NCBI RefSeq assembly: GCF_019510245.1
Contig: NZ_JAEKKT010000125.1
Span: forward strand, 62,001 to 126,000
Source: Streptomyces sp.
GTDB taxonomy: Bacteria > Actinomycetota > Actinomycetes > Streptomycetales > Streptomycetaceae
Reading direction: 5' to 3'
DNA length: 64,000 nt
Translations under genes and position numbers: made by a program
Notes under the pieces: model-generated
Seen by the model: the letters and a program-made list of their open reading frames with translations, nothing else
Told to the model about the DNA's origin: nothing
Databases searched by the model: none
Part shown: one piece after another, positions 17,366 through 26,070 of the stretch
How the letters are laid out: each line of letters begins with the position of its first letter
How positions within the stretch are numbered: the stretch's first letter is position 1

Positions 17366-17686
17366 CGGGCCTCCTTCATGAGGGTGTCTGGTCTGTGGGG
17401 GGCGTCTTCACCCCGAGCTGTTGCGGAACGACACCGAGTAGCGGGCCCCGTGCACCGCTGTGACCGATATCAACTTCGGTGAGACTACAGCTTTCTTGAA
17501 GCGCCATTCCGCTTGCTCTTTATCAAGAATCCGTTACAAAGAGACCGCTCTCCGTCCACAACTGGCCACGGATCGAAGCCAATCGGTGACCCGGAGACAC
17601 TTGACTGACCGAGAACGGGCTGGATTGGATCGTGCGGAGTGGTTCGCAACACCCCCACCCTTCCCACAGCTCCCGGAACGGCAACC
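17366..17686. other. Divergent promoter region between cvnA and opuCC
   Basis: A 321-base region with a local AT-rich part at 17470-17545. A 7-bp inverted repeat TTCTTGA (17493-17499) / TCAAGAA (17523-17529) with a 23-base spacer could be an operator or a weak hairpin. No gene is visible on either strand apart from an alternative GTG start for opuCC at 17639. Confidence 0.45.
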
Positions 17687-18652
17687 GTGACTTCCAACAC
17701 CCTTCCCAGCAGGTCAATCCGGACATACCGAGGCGTGGCGGCCGTCGCGCTCGCCGCGACGACGGCCCTGCTGGCGGGCTGTTCCTCCTCCTCCGACGAC
17801 AGCAAGTCCGACCCCCTGTCGGACAGCCAGGCGAGCGGCGACACCGTTGTCGTCGGCTCCAACAACTTCGCCGAGAGCACCCTGATCGCGGACATCTACG
17901 GCGAAGCGCTCAAGGCCAAGGGCGTCAAGGTCACTTACAAGCCGAACATCGGCAGCCGCGAGACCACCTACGGCCTGCTCAAGAACGGTTCGATCTCGGT
18001 CCTGCCCGAGTACAACGGCGCGCTGCTCGCCTACCTCGATCCGAAGGCCACTCCGAAGACCGTCGAGGAGACCACCAAGGCCATCGAGGCCAAGCTCGAC
18101 TCCAAGCTGACGCTGCTGGACCCGGCGGAGGCGCAGGACAAGGACACGGTGACGGTCAACGCGACCACCGCCGCCAAGTACAACCTCACCGAGAAGTCCT
18201 CGATAGGCGACCTGAAGAGCATCGCCAAGGACCTGGCCATCGGCGCTTCGCCGGAGTTCCAGACCCGCCAGCAGGGCCTGGTCGGCCTCAAGTCCGTCTA
18301 CGGCCTGGAGTTCAAGTCCTTCAAGGCACTCGACGCGGGCGGCGCGCTGACCGAGGCCGCCCTGACGAAGAACTCGGTGCAGGCCGCCGACATCTTCAGC
18401 ACGGACCCGACCATCACCAAGGAGAAGTTCGTCGTCCTCCAGGACCCGGAGAACCTCTTCGGCTTCGAGAACGTCCAGCCTCTCGTATACAAGAGCGCCC
18501 TGAACCAGACGGCAACCGACGCCCTGAACGCCGTCTCCGCGAAGCTCGACACGGCGACCCTGCTGGACCTGGACACCCAGGTGCAGTCGGGCAACAAGGA
18601 CCCGCTGGACGTCGCCCAGGCCTGGCTGAAGAAGGTCGGCCTCAGCAGCTGA
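17687..18652 (+). CDS. opuCC: Osmoprotectant-binding lipoprotein (OpuAC/QAT family)
   Basis: Substrate-binding subunit of a quaternary-amine ABC transporter, anchored outside the membrane. The signal peptide ends in the lipobox LLAGC, with a Ser/Asp-rich linker after the cysteine. The ligand-binding domain starts VVVGSNNFAES and contains SRETTYGLLKNGSI and LPEYNGALLAYL, typical of the ProX/OpuCC group. GTG at 17687 gives a 32-residue signal region and is preferred over GTG at 17639, which would give an unusually long one. The permease and ATPase genes lie at 10.8-13.3 kb on the same strand, with the conservon on the opposite strand in between. A 20-bp perfect hairpin ends the unit. Confidence 0.92.
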   Translation: MTSNTLPSRSIRTYRGVAAVALAATTALLAGCSSSSDDSKSDPLSDSQASGDTVVVGSNNFAESTLIADIYGEALKAKGVKVTYKPNIGSRETTYGLLKNGSISVLPEYNGALLAYLDPKATPKTVEETTKAIEAKLDSKLTLLDPAEAQDKDTVTVNATTAAKYNLTEKSSIGDLKSIAKDLAIGASPEFQTRQQGLVGLKSVYGLEFKSFKALDAGGALTEAALTKNSVQAADIFSTDPTITKEKFVVLQDPENLFGFENVQPLVYKSALNQTATDALNAVSAKLDTATLLDLDTQVQSGNKDPLDVAQAWLKKVGLSS

Positions 18653-18664
18653 CCGCGTGCTCGA

Positions 18665-18713
18665 CGGCAACGGCGTCGGCCGGACCGGACTCGTCCGGCC
18701 GACGCCGTTGCCG
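18665..18713 (+). terminator. Strong hairpin terminator after opuCC
   Basis: Perfect 20-bp inverted repeat, arms 18665-18684 and 18694-18713, with a 9-base loop, starting 12 bases after the opuCC stop. It is one of the longest perfect stems in the window. Confidence 0.88.
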
Positions 18714-18763
18714 CGGCTCCTCCCGGCCGGCATCTGTGCGGCCGGCGCTCTTTTTCGGGGGCG

Positions 18764-18976
18764 TGGGGAACCGCCCGAGCAGCCGGCGCCCACCCGCAGC
18801 CTGAACTCCTGCTGCACGGCTGGGCGTTGCTCGGGCCCGGCCTGCCGGCCCTGACCGCCTTCGCACGGCAGCAGCGCCGCGCGACCGCGCCCCTCCCGAA
18901 ACCGACCCTCTTCACCCGTCGCGGCTTCGCGCCCGCCCTCGCCGTTTCCGCGATGTTCTCCGCGGTGACCACGCGG
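18764..18976 (+). pseudogene. Degraded fragment of an MFS (DHA2-type) transporter
   Basis: An open frame without a credible start reads LLLHGWALLGPGLPALTAF, then RQQRR, APLPKPTLFTRRGF and ALAVSAMFSAVTT. The order is a hydrophobic helix, a charged loop with QQRR, 'P.LFTRRGF' and another helix. This is the pattern of a mid-protein loop in 14-helix drug-efflux MFS proteins. The frame is then lost near 18976, and a possible shifted continuation reads REVGSAAAVALTAL up to about 19060. Nothing before or after restores a full gene. The rest of the 18714-19093 gap holds no other recognisable feature. Confidence 0.4.
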
Positions 18977-19093
18977 CCGCTGCGCCCCGGGAGGTCGGCT
19001 CGGCGGCGGCCGTGGCCCTCACCGCACTCTGCCGGGCCACGAGCCGGCGGATGTGGGACGCTGCCGTCCCGCCGCCGGCCCCGGCCCGCGCGG

Positions 19094-19549
19094 TCAGAGG
19101 TCGAACTCGTGCGGCGGCAGGTCGAGCGTGTAGCACGCCTCGCGGACCACGGCCTGCTCGGTCTTGTCGAAGTCGCCGTCGGCGCCGCCGATCACGATGC
19201 CGATCTGGATGACGGCACGCGCCTCGGCCGGCTTCTTCTTCGCCTTGGCGACCTCCTGGAGCACGCTCACCTTGCCGAAGGCGAAGTCGGTGGTCAGCTT
19301 GTTCAGGTTCTCCTCGAAACGGCGGCGCAGGTCGTCCGCCGGGAAGTTCTGCAACACCTCGTTGGTGGCGATGAGCTGGGCGACCCGCTGGCGCTCGGCG
19401 GGGTCGATGGTGTCGTCGGCGGCGGCCACGAGCGCACACATCGCCATGCTCGCGTCGCGGAACGCACCGCTCTTCAGGTCGTTCTTCTTCGCCACCAGCT
19501 GGGTCTGCATCTGCGTCGCGGACTCCTTGATGCGGTCCCACAGGGCCAT
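19094..19549 (-). CDS. TerB-family tellurite-resistance-like protein
   Basis: Cytoplasmic all-helical TerB domain protein of 151 residues. The two acidic clusters that define the family and may bind metal are visible in VAAADDTIDPAE and VIGGADGDFDKTE. The C terminus ends ALDLP-like (YTLDLPPHEFDL). The ATG at 19549 is chosen because GAGGAG lies 9 bases upstream; GTG at 19555 would place the ribosome site too close. TerB/TerD proteins in Streptomyces often occur in stress-related clusters, but no other ter gene is nearby. It is divergent from an ArsR/magnesium-ATPase pair, with a perfect inverted repeat between them. Confidence 0.9.
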   Translation of the reverse strand: MALWDRIKESATQMQTQLVAKKNDLKSGAFRDASMAMCALVAAADDTIDPAERQRVAQLIATNEVLQNFPADDLRRRFEENLNKLTTDFAFGKVSVLQEVAKAKKKPAEARAVIQIGIVIGGADGDFDKTEQAVVREACYTLDLPPHEFDL

Positions 19550-19597
19550 GCGCACTCACTCCTCGGTCGGTAAGAGACCTGCTTGCCAAGAAATTAC

Positions 19598-19615
19598 TTC
19601 TACAACACCGTAGAA
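19598..19615. promoter_or_regulatory. Inverted repeat TTCTAC-N6-GTAGAA, candidate operator
   Basis: A perfect 6+6 bp inverted repeat in an AT-rich patch, 48 bases upstream of terB (-) and 108 bases upstream of the arsR-type gene (+). It is a plausible binding site for a dimeric winged-helix repressor, possibly the neighbouring ArsR protein. There is no direct evidence for that. Confidence 0.35.
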
Positions 19616-19722
19616 ACTTGCGCGGCGGCCGATAAGTTCCCGCGTCCTAAACTGTGCTCCGACCCGTGACCGGCCGCTTCGGCGCGGTGGACGGAACGCG
19701 GTGGACAAGGAGGACCACGACG

Positions 19723-20085
19723 GTGGCGACGGTGCCCGGCAGTGGCTACGAGGACCCCACCGCGGACGTGCTCGCGGAGGCGGCCGCGGCCTTCGGGCTG
19801 CTGGCCTCGCCCGCGCGGCTGCACATCGTGTGGGCGCTGGCCCAGGGCGAGAGCGATGTCACGGGCCTCGCCGAGCGGGTCGGCGGCGCACTGCCCGCCG
19901 TCAGCCAGCACCTCACCAAACTGAAGCTCGCCGGCCTCGTCCGCTCCCGCCGGGAGGGCCGCCGCCAGGTGTACCTCGTCGACGACCCCGACGTCGTCGA
20001 CGTCGTGCGCCTGCTCGTCGGCCGCCTCGGCGCCCGCACCACCGGCGCCGGGCTTGCGGCCCCCCGACGGCTCCATGGTCTCTGA
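19723..20085 (+). CDS. ArsR-family winged-helix regulator
   Basis: Small dimeric DNA-binding repressor of 120 residues, closest in layout to the KmtR/NmtR branch. After the N-terminal helix, LLASPARLHIVWAL leads into the helix-turn-helix LAERVGGALPAVSQHLTKL and the wing RREGRRQVYLV. There are no cysteines in the product and no histidine-rich C-terminal sensor helix, so neither the classic ArsR cysteine site nor the NmtR-type site is present. The GTG at 19723 has AAGGAGGA 9 bases upstream. Its 3' end overlaps the magnesium ATPase start, so it very likely controls that transporter. The signal it senses is unclear. Confidence 0.9.
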   Translation: MATVPGSGYEDPTADVLAEAAAAFGLLASPARLHIVWALAQGESDVTGLAERVGGALPAVSQHLTKLKLAGLVRSRREGRRQVYLVDDPDVVDVVRLLVGRLGARTTGAGLAAPRRLHGL

Positions 20086-22636
20086 GGGCGAGGCCGCCAC
20101 CTCGCTGCAGGTGCTGCGCCGGCTGGACACGGGACCGCGCGGGCTGACCGAGGCCGAGGCGGCGGCCCGGCTCGCCGAGCTCGGCGAGAACTCGCCGCCC
20201 CTGCCGCACACCGTGTCCTGGCCGCTGCGCTGCGCCCGCGCCCTGCGCGACCCCTTCACCGCCGTCCTCCTCACCCTCGGCCTGGTCTCCGCCCTCGTCG
20301 CCTCCTGGGGGACGGCCGTCGTGATCCTCGCGCTGGTCGCGGTCAGCTGCGGTCTGCGCGCCGCGGGCGAACACCGCGCCGACCGCTCGCTGGCCGCCCT
20401 GCGCGAACTCGTCGCCGGCACCGCCACCGTGCTGCGCCGCGCCGGCGCCGGCGCGGAGCCGCGGGCACGGGAGGTCCCGGTCGCCGAACTGGTCCCGGGT
20501 GACGTCGTCCGGCTGGGCCCGGGCGACCTCGTTCCGGCCGACGTACGCCTGCTGCGCGCCCGTGGACTGACCGTGCACCAGGCCGCCCTGACCGGCGAGT
20601 CGGCGCCCGTCGCCAAGGCCGCCGTCGACGTCCCCGCCATCGCCGACCCGGCCGGGGCGGCCGATGCGGGGCCCTTCCAGGTGCCGTACCTCTGTTTCCA
20701 GGGCAGCGGGGTCGCCTCGGGCAGTGCCACGGCGGTGGTCGTGGAGACGGGGGAGCGGACCCGGTTCGCCGTCGCGCACGGCGCGGCCGCACCGCGGGAG
20801 GCGAGCGCCTTCGACCGGTCCGTGCACGGCATCTCCTGGGTGCTCATCCGGTTCATGCTGCTCACCCCGCCGCTGGTCCTCATGGCCAACGCCGCCCTGC
20901 GCGGCCGCGGACTGGAGACGCTGCCCTTCGCCGTCGCGGTCGCCGTCGGGCTCACCCCCGAGATGCTCCCGGTGATCGTCACCACCTGCCTGGCCCGGGG
21001 CGCCGCGCTGCTGGCCCGTGCCCACCAGGTCGTCGTACGACGGCTGCCCGCGCTGCACGACCTGGGCGCGGTGGACGTGCTCTGCCTCGACAAGACCGGC
21101 ACCCTCACCGAGGACCGGCCCGTCGTGGAACGCGCCCTCGGACCCGGCGGCGAGAACGACCCGGAGGTACTGCGCTGGGCGGCCGTCGGCGCCTGGTGGA
21201 CCCTGCAGCTCGCCGAACTGCCGGCCCCCGACGCCCTCGACGAGGCGCTGCTCACGGCGGCCGGGCCGGCGGGGGAGGAGTACGACGGAATCGGCGCCGT
21301 TCCCTTCGACCCCGGGCGGCGCACCGCCACCGCCGTCGTCGCCGGCACCCTCGGCACCCATGTCCTCGTCACCAAGGGGGCCGCCGAGGACGTACTGGAC
21401 CGCTGCGACCTGAACTCCGCCGAGCGCGAGCGCCTCCTCGCCCTCGCCGCCCGCGAGGCCGGCGCCGGGCTGCGCGTCCTCGGTGTCGCCACCGCCCGAC
21501 GCGCCTCCCGCACCCGCCCCTACACCGCCGCCGACGAGCACGGCCTCACCTTCCGCGGCCTCGTCACCTTCCGCGACGCCCTCGCCCCGGGCGCCGCCGA
21601 GGCCCTGCGCGGTCTCACCGACCTCGGCATCACGATACGGATCCTGACCGGCGACCACCCGGCCACCGCCGCACGGGCCTGCCGGGACCTGGGGCTGGGA
21701 GCCGTCGAGGCGGGGGTGGCGGCGGACGGGGCCGGTCCGGAGGCGGGCGGGACGGATCCGGTGGGCACCGGGGCGGTCCCCGGCCCCGTCGTCGTCGCCC
21801 GCTGCACCCCCGAGGACAAGGCCAGGATCGTCGCCGGGCTGCGTGCCGCCGGGCACACCGTCGGGTTCCTCGGGGACGGCGTCAACGACATTCCCGCCCT
21901 GCGCGCGGCCGACGTCGGGATCGCGCCCCGCACCGCCGTGGACCTCGCCCGCGAGACGGCCGACGTGGTGCTGGCCGAGAAGGACCTCGGCGCGATCGGG
22001 CACGCCGTCACCGCCGGCCGGCGCAGCAGCGCCAACATCGCCTCGTATCTGCGGGTCACGCTCTCCTCCAACCTCGGCAACGTCATCGCGATGCTCGCCG
22101 CCGGTCTGCTCCTCCCCTTCCTGCCGATGCTCCCGGTCCAGGTGCTGGCCCAGAACCTCTGCTTCGACGCCGCGCAGCTCGCCTTCGCCCACGACCGCCC
22201 CGGACCCGCGGCACTGCGCCGGCCGACCGTGCTGCGGCCGCGTGCCTTCCTGCGGTTCATCACCGGCTTCGGCGTGCTCAACGCGATCGCCGACCTCGCC
22301 ACCTTCGGCGTCCTCGCGCTCGCCCTGCGCGGCCCCGACGCCCTCGACGACCAGGCCGTCTTCCACTCCGCCTGGTTCACCGAGAACCTGCTCACCCAGG
22401 CCCTGGTGATGTTCCTGCTGCGCGGCGGCACCCGTCCCGGGCCCGTCGGCCGTGCCGCCGCCGTCCTCGCCGCCGTCGGCCTGCTGCTGCCGCCCGGCCC
22501 CTTGGGCGCCGCCCTGGGCATGACCGGGCTGCCGCCCTCCTACCACGTGCTGCTCGCCGCGGTCCTCGGGCTGTACGCCGTCGCGCTGCGGGCGGTGCGG
22601 GCACGCCACGACGGGCGCCGCCCGGCACAGTCGTAG
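20075..22636 (+). CDS. mgtA: P3B-type magnesium-transporting ATPase
   Basis: Membrane P-type ATPase of about 853 residues, predicted to import Mg2+. The actuator motif is LTGESAP (about 172), the phosphorylation site is D339 in DKTGTLTED, and the hinge motif is GDGVNDIPALR (about 600). The C-terminal transmembrane block is characteristic of MgtA/MgtB rather than calcium or heavy-metal pumps: SNLGNVIAML, PFLPMLPVQVLAQN, then FHSAWFTENLLTQALV, and LPPSYH. ATG at 20075 overlaps the arsR-type gene by 11 bases. TTG at 20054 is an alternative, and neither has a clear ribosome site, which fits translational coupling. An N-terminal cation ATPase domain (LTEAEAAARL) is present. Confidence 0.92.
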   Translation: MVSEGEAATSLQVLRRLDTGPRGLTEAEAAARLAELGENSPPLPHTVSWPLRCARALRDPFTAVLLTLGLVSALVASWGTAVVILALVAVSCGLRAAGEHRADRSLAALRELVAGTATVLRRAGAGAEPRAREVPVAELVPGDVVRLGPGDLVPADVRLLRARGLTVHQAALTGESAPVAKAAVDVPAIADPAGAADAGPFQVPYLCFQGSGVASGSATAVVVETGERTRFAVAHGAAAPREASAFDRSVHGISWVLIRFMLLTPPLVLMANAALRGRGLETLPFAVAVAVGLTPEMLPVIVTTCLARGAALLARAHQVVVRRLPALHDLGAVDVLCLDKTGTLTEDRPVVERALGPGGENDPEVLRWAAVGAWWTLQLAELPAPDALDEALLTAAGPAGEEYDGIGAVPFDPGRRTATAVVAGTLGTHVLVTKGAAEDVLDRCDLNSAERERLLALAAREAGAGLRVLGVATARRASRTRPYTAADEHGLTFRGLVTFRDALAPGAAEALRGLTDLGITIRILTGDHPATAARACRDLGLGAVEAGVAADGAGPEAGGTDPVGTGAVPGPVVVARCTPEDKARIVAGLRAAGHTVGFLGDGVNDIPALRAADVGIAPRTAVDLARETADVVLAEKDLGAIGHAVTAGRRSSANIASYLRVTLSSNLGNVIAMLAAGLLLPFLPMLPVQVLAQNLCFDAAQLAFAHDRPGPAALRRPTVLRPRAFLRFITGFGVLNAIADLATFGVLALALRGPDALDDQAVFHSAWFTENLLTQALVMFLLRGGTRPGPVGRAAAVLAAVGLLLPPGPLGAALGMTGLPPSYHVLLAAVLGLYAVALRAVRARHDGRRPAQS

Positions 22637-22766
22637 GGCCGGGTTCGGACACTGTTTCCCAAGCGGGTTGTACAGTTGCGCAATGTAGCAATCGTCGCTG
22701 CCCGGCCGAGGCGCGTGAACCACTCTCCGCCGACCCGGAACAACGTGAGAATGGGAGGGTGCGGTC

Positions 22767-23039
22767 ATGCTCCGCAACGGACTCGAACCCTGGCACCTGC
22801 TGATCGTCGCGATCGTCTTCATCGTGCTCTTCGGTTCCCGGAAGCTGCCCGACACCGCCCGGGCCCTGGGCAAGTCGATGCGCATCCTCAAGAGCGAGGC
22901 GAAGGCCATGAAGGCCGACGAGGGGGCCGCGGCGGCGCCCGTGGAGCCGACGTCGGTGCAGATGGCGGCGGAACCGGCCGCGGCCCCCGCGCAGCCGGAG
23001 CCCAGGCCGGCCACCGAGCCGACCGTCACGACGAGCTGA
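22767..23039 (+). CDS. tatA: Twin-arginine translocase subunit TatA
   Basis: Pore-forming component of the Tat export system, 90 residues. A short N-terminal transmembrane helix (about 10-24, LLIVAIVFIVLF) is followed by the hinge FGSRKLPDTAR and an amphipathic helix (LGKSMRILKSEAKAM). The Ala/Pro-rich tail is variable. tatB and tatC are not adjacent, as is common in Streptomyces. The upstream 130-base gap contains GTTGTACAGTTGCGCAAT (22667-22684), including the palindrome TTGCGCAA, which may belong to its promoter or operator. Confidence 0.93.
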   Translation: MLRNGLEPWHLLIVAIVFIVLFGSRKLPDTARALGKSMRILKSEAKAMKADEGAAAAPVEPTSVQMAAEPAAAPAQPEPRPATEPTVTTS

Positions 23040-23076
23040 CGCCCTCCGGGTCCCCGAGGCCACGGAAGGCCGGTGC

Positions 23077-23562
23077 GTGTCAGCCGCGGATGTCCTCACG
23101 CCCGTTCTCGGCCGGCCCCCGCAGCGGGCCGCGGCCGGCTTCGAAGCCCTGGAGAGGGAATGGGGGGTGACCCTCCCCGAGGAGTACGCGGACTTCGGCC
23201 GTGCCTACGGGGACGCGACGATCTCGGACTTCATCTTCGTCTGCGGCCCCGGGACGCTTGAGTCGTACGCCGTGCGGATGGGGCCGCGGATGGCCCGCAG
23301 CCCCTTCGTGCCGGGACAGGTGCTCCCCACCGAGGGCGGCATGCTGCTGTGGGGGAACACGGTCGAGGGCGACCAGCTGTTCCTGGTCGACCGGGGCGGC
23401 GGCCGGTGGACCGTCGCCGCCTTCCGGCGGAACTGGGCGGACTGGTACGAGTCGGACCTGACGCTGCTGGAGTGGCTGCGCCTGGCCCTCACCGGGCGGA
23501 TCGCCACCGACTGGCTGCCGGAGTGGCCGAAGCGCCACACCCTGATGCCGGCACAGCAGTGA
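23077..23562 (+). CDS. SMI1/KNR4 (SUKH) family protein
   Basis: Soluble protein of 161 residues with the SUKH fold. The family start WGVTLPEEYADFGRAYGD is followed by the strand FVCGPGTLE and GGMLLWGNTVEGDQLFLV. Members are often immunity proteins of toxin systems, but many in Streptomyces are single genes with no toxin nearby, as here. The GTG start lies 38 bases after tatA. No ribosome site stands out; GGAAGGCCGG is 12 bases upstream. Confidence 0.82.
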   Translation: MSAADVLTPVLGRPPQRAAAGFEALEREWGVTLPEEYADFGRAYGDATISDFIFVCGPGTLESYAVRMGPRMARSPFVPGQVLPTEGGMLLWGNTVEGDQLFLVDRGGGRWTVAAFRRNWADWYESDLTLLEWLRLALTGRIATDWLPEWPKRHTLMPAQQ

Positions 23563-23634
23563 TCGCGGCGACCGCCCGGAAGCCGAATGCGCGCGAGGCG
23601 GACCGAAACCCGTCGGCCCGCCCCGTGCGCGGAT

Positions 23635-24099
23635 TCAGGCGGGTTCCCCCGCGCCTTCCCCGAAACCCTGTGACTGCTGCGCGGTGGCCCGCGCGGCCTT
23701 GCGCCGCTTGCGCCGGCTCACCCGCGGCTCCTGGTCCGGCAGCCAGCCGAAGATCATGCAGCTGCCGACGGCCCCGAGGAGGAGGCCGACGAAGAAGCCG
23801 CCCAGGTTGGAGGTGACCCAGCTGCCCAGGGAGCAGAGCATGCCGAGGATGGAGTAGAAGAGGCGCTGTGAGGGGCTGAAGAGGGTCAGCAGGCCGCACA
23901 GCACCATGACCACCGGCAGCAGATAGCCCGCAACACCCTGCATGCCGACGTGGATGACGACCTTCAGCGACGCCTTCTCGGTGAGCAGGATCCAGCCGCC
24001 GCCCAGGGTCAGCAGCAGCCCGCCCCAGAACGGCCGACGGGCCCGCCAACCGCGGAAGGCGGGCCGCCACCCCTGGTGGGGAGTGTCTGTGCCGGACAT
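23635..24099 (-). CDS. DUF6114 membrane protein
   Basis: Membrane protein of 154 residues with four predicted transmembrane helices (about 26-42, 48-72, 78-98 and 102-122) and a very basic C-terminal tail (RRKRRKAARA). The ATG at 24099 shares its A with the stop codon of the upstream gene (TGATG), so the two are translationally coupled. I recognise the pair as DUF6114/DUF6230, which are found together in Streptomyces. The function is unknown. The arrangement suggests a membrane helper for the exported DUF6230 protein. Confidence 0.8.
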   Translation of the reverse strand: MSGTDTPHQGWRPAFRGWRARRPFWGGLLLTLGGGWILLTEKASLKVVIHVGMQGVAGYLLPVVMVLCGLLTLFSPSQRLFYSILGMLCSLGSWVTSNLGGFFVGLLLGAVGSCMIFGWLPDQEPRVSRRKRRKAARATAQQSQGFGEGAGEPA

Positions 24100-24797
24100 C
24101 AGCAACCCGAGTCGCTGAAGCTGAGTTTCAGGCCGGGAAGCGTGAACGTACCAGCGGTCGTGGCGTAGTTGGTCTGCCGCAGGTTGTCGATGTGCACGGT
24201 GTCGGCCTGCTGGCTGAACACGCCCAGCGGTCCCTTCACCCCGGCCTTGTTGAGCTGGCTCGCGTCGTTGCCGATCTCGATGTTGTTGAAGGACGCGTCG
24301 CCCGTCAGCACGGTCGAGTCGGTGGTCAGATCGGTCGCCTCCACCTTCGACGAGCCGCTGCCCGCCTTGATCAGCAGGTTGGTGCCACCGAGGTCGACGC
24401 TCTGGCACAGGCTGTCCAGGGTCGCCTTCTTGATCGCGGAGGTGACGACCAGCACCTGGCCGCCGGTGTCACCGGCGTTCGGGCTGCCGTCGGCCATGTT
24501 GTCGAGCCCGCCGAACTGCTCGAAGCCGGTGCCCTGGAGCGACTTGGCCGTGACGGTGAAGGGCATGCCGGAGATGTAGAACGACACCCCCAGCGCCCCC
24601 TGGGCGGTCAGGACCGCGAGGCCGGCGAGGGCCACGGTGGCCGGGACGGCGAGCACGGCGGCCCGGCGTGCCCGGACCCGTCCCCGTCTCGGTGCCCCTC
24701 CGGTACCCCCGGTGGTCTCTGGTGTTTCGGAAAGAGAACCGCTTCCCGGGTTCTCAGGCGTGTTGTCGGCGGACGCAACGTCCGGGGACTCGGCCAT
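24099..24797 (-). CDS. DUF6230 family exported protein
   Basis: Protein of 232 residues with an acidic, Ser/Thr/Gly-rich cytoplasmic N terminus, a basic stretch (RRGRVRARR), one transmembrane helix at about 42-64, and an extracytoplasmic domain rich in beta strands. It ends in a cysteine (FSDSGC), with another in LDSLCQSV, so a disulfide is possible. The ATG at 24797 is preferred because GGGAG is 5 bases upstream; the ATG 12 bases further up overlaps that site. It is coupled to the DUF6114 gene. I do not know a function. Confidence 0.8.
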   Translation of the reverse strand: MAESPDVASADNTPENPGSGSLSETPETTGGTGGAPRRGRVRARRAAVLAVPATVALAGLAVLTAQGALGVSFYISGMPFTVTAKSLQGTGFEQFGGLDNMADGSPNAGDTGGQVLVVTSAIKKATLDSLCQSVDLGGTNLLIKAGSGSSKVEATDLTTDSTVLTGDASFNNIEIGNDASQLNKAGVKGPLGVFSQQADTVHIDNLRQTNYATTAGTFTLPGLKLSFSDSGC

Positions 24798-26053
<1,256 letters not shown>

Positions 26054-26070
26054 CCTAATTACAAAGGCTG

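Noticed and set aside
19913..23029. A 1038-codon open frame on the minus strand opposite the magnesium ATPase gene
   Set aside because: It is a shadow frame caused by high GC. The product is low-complexity, rich in Gly/Arg/Gln/Glu, while the plus strand encodes a clear P-type ATPase, an ArsR regulator and TatA.
23077..23562. SUKH protein as the immunity half of a polymorphic toxin system
   Set aside because: No toxin, secretion or repeat gene is adjacent.
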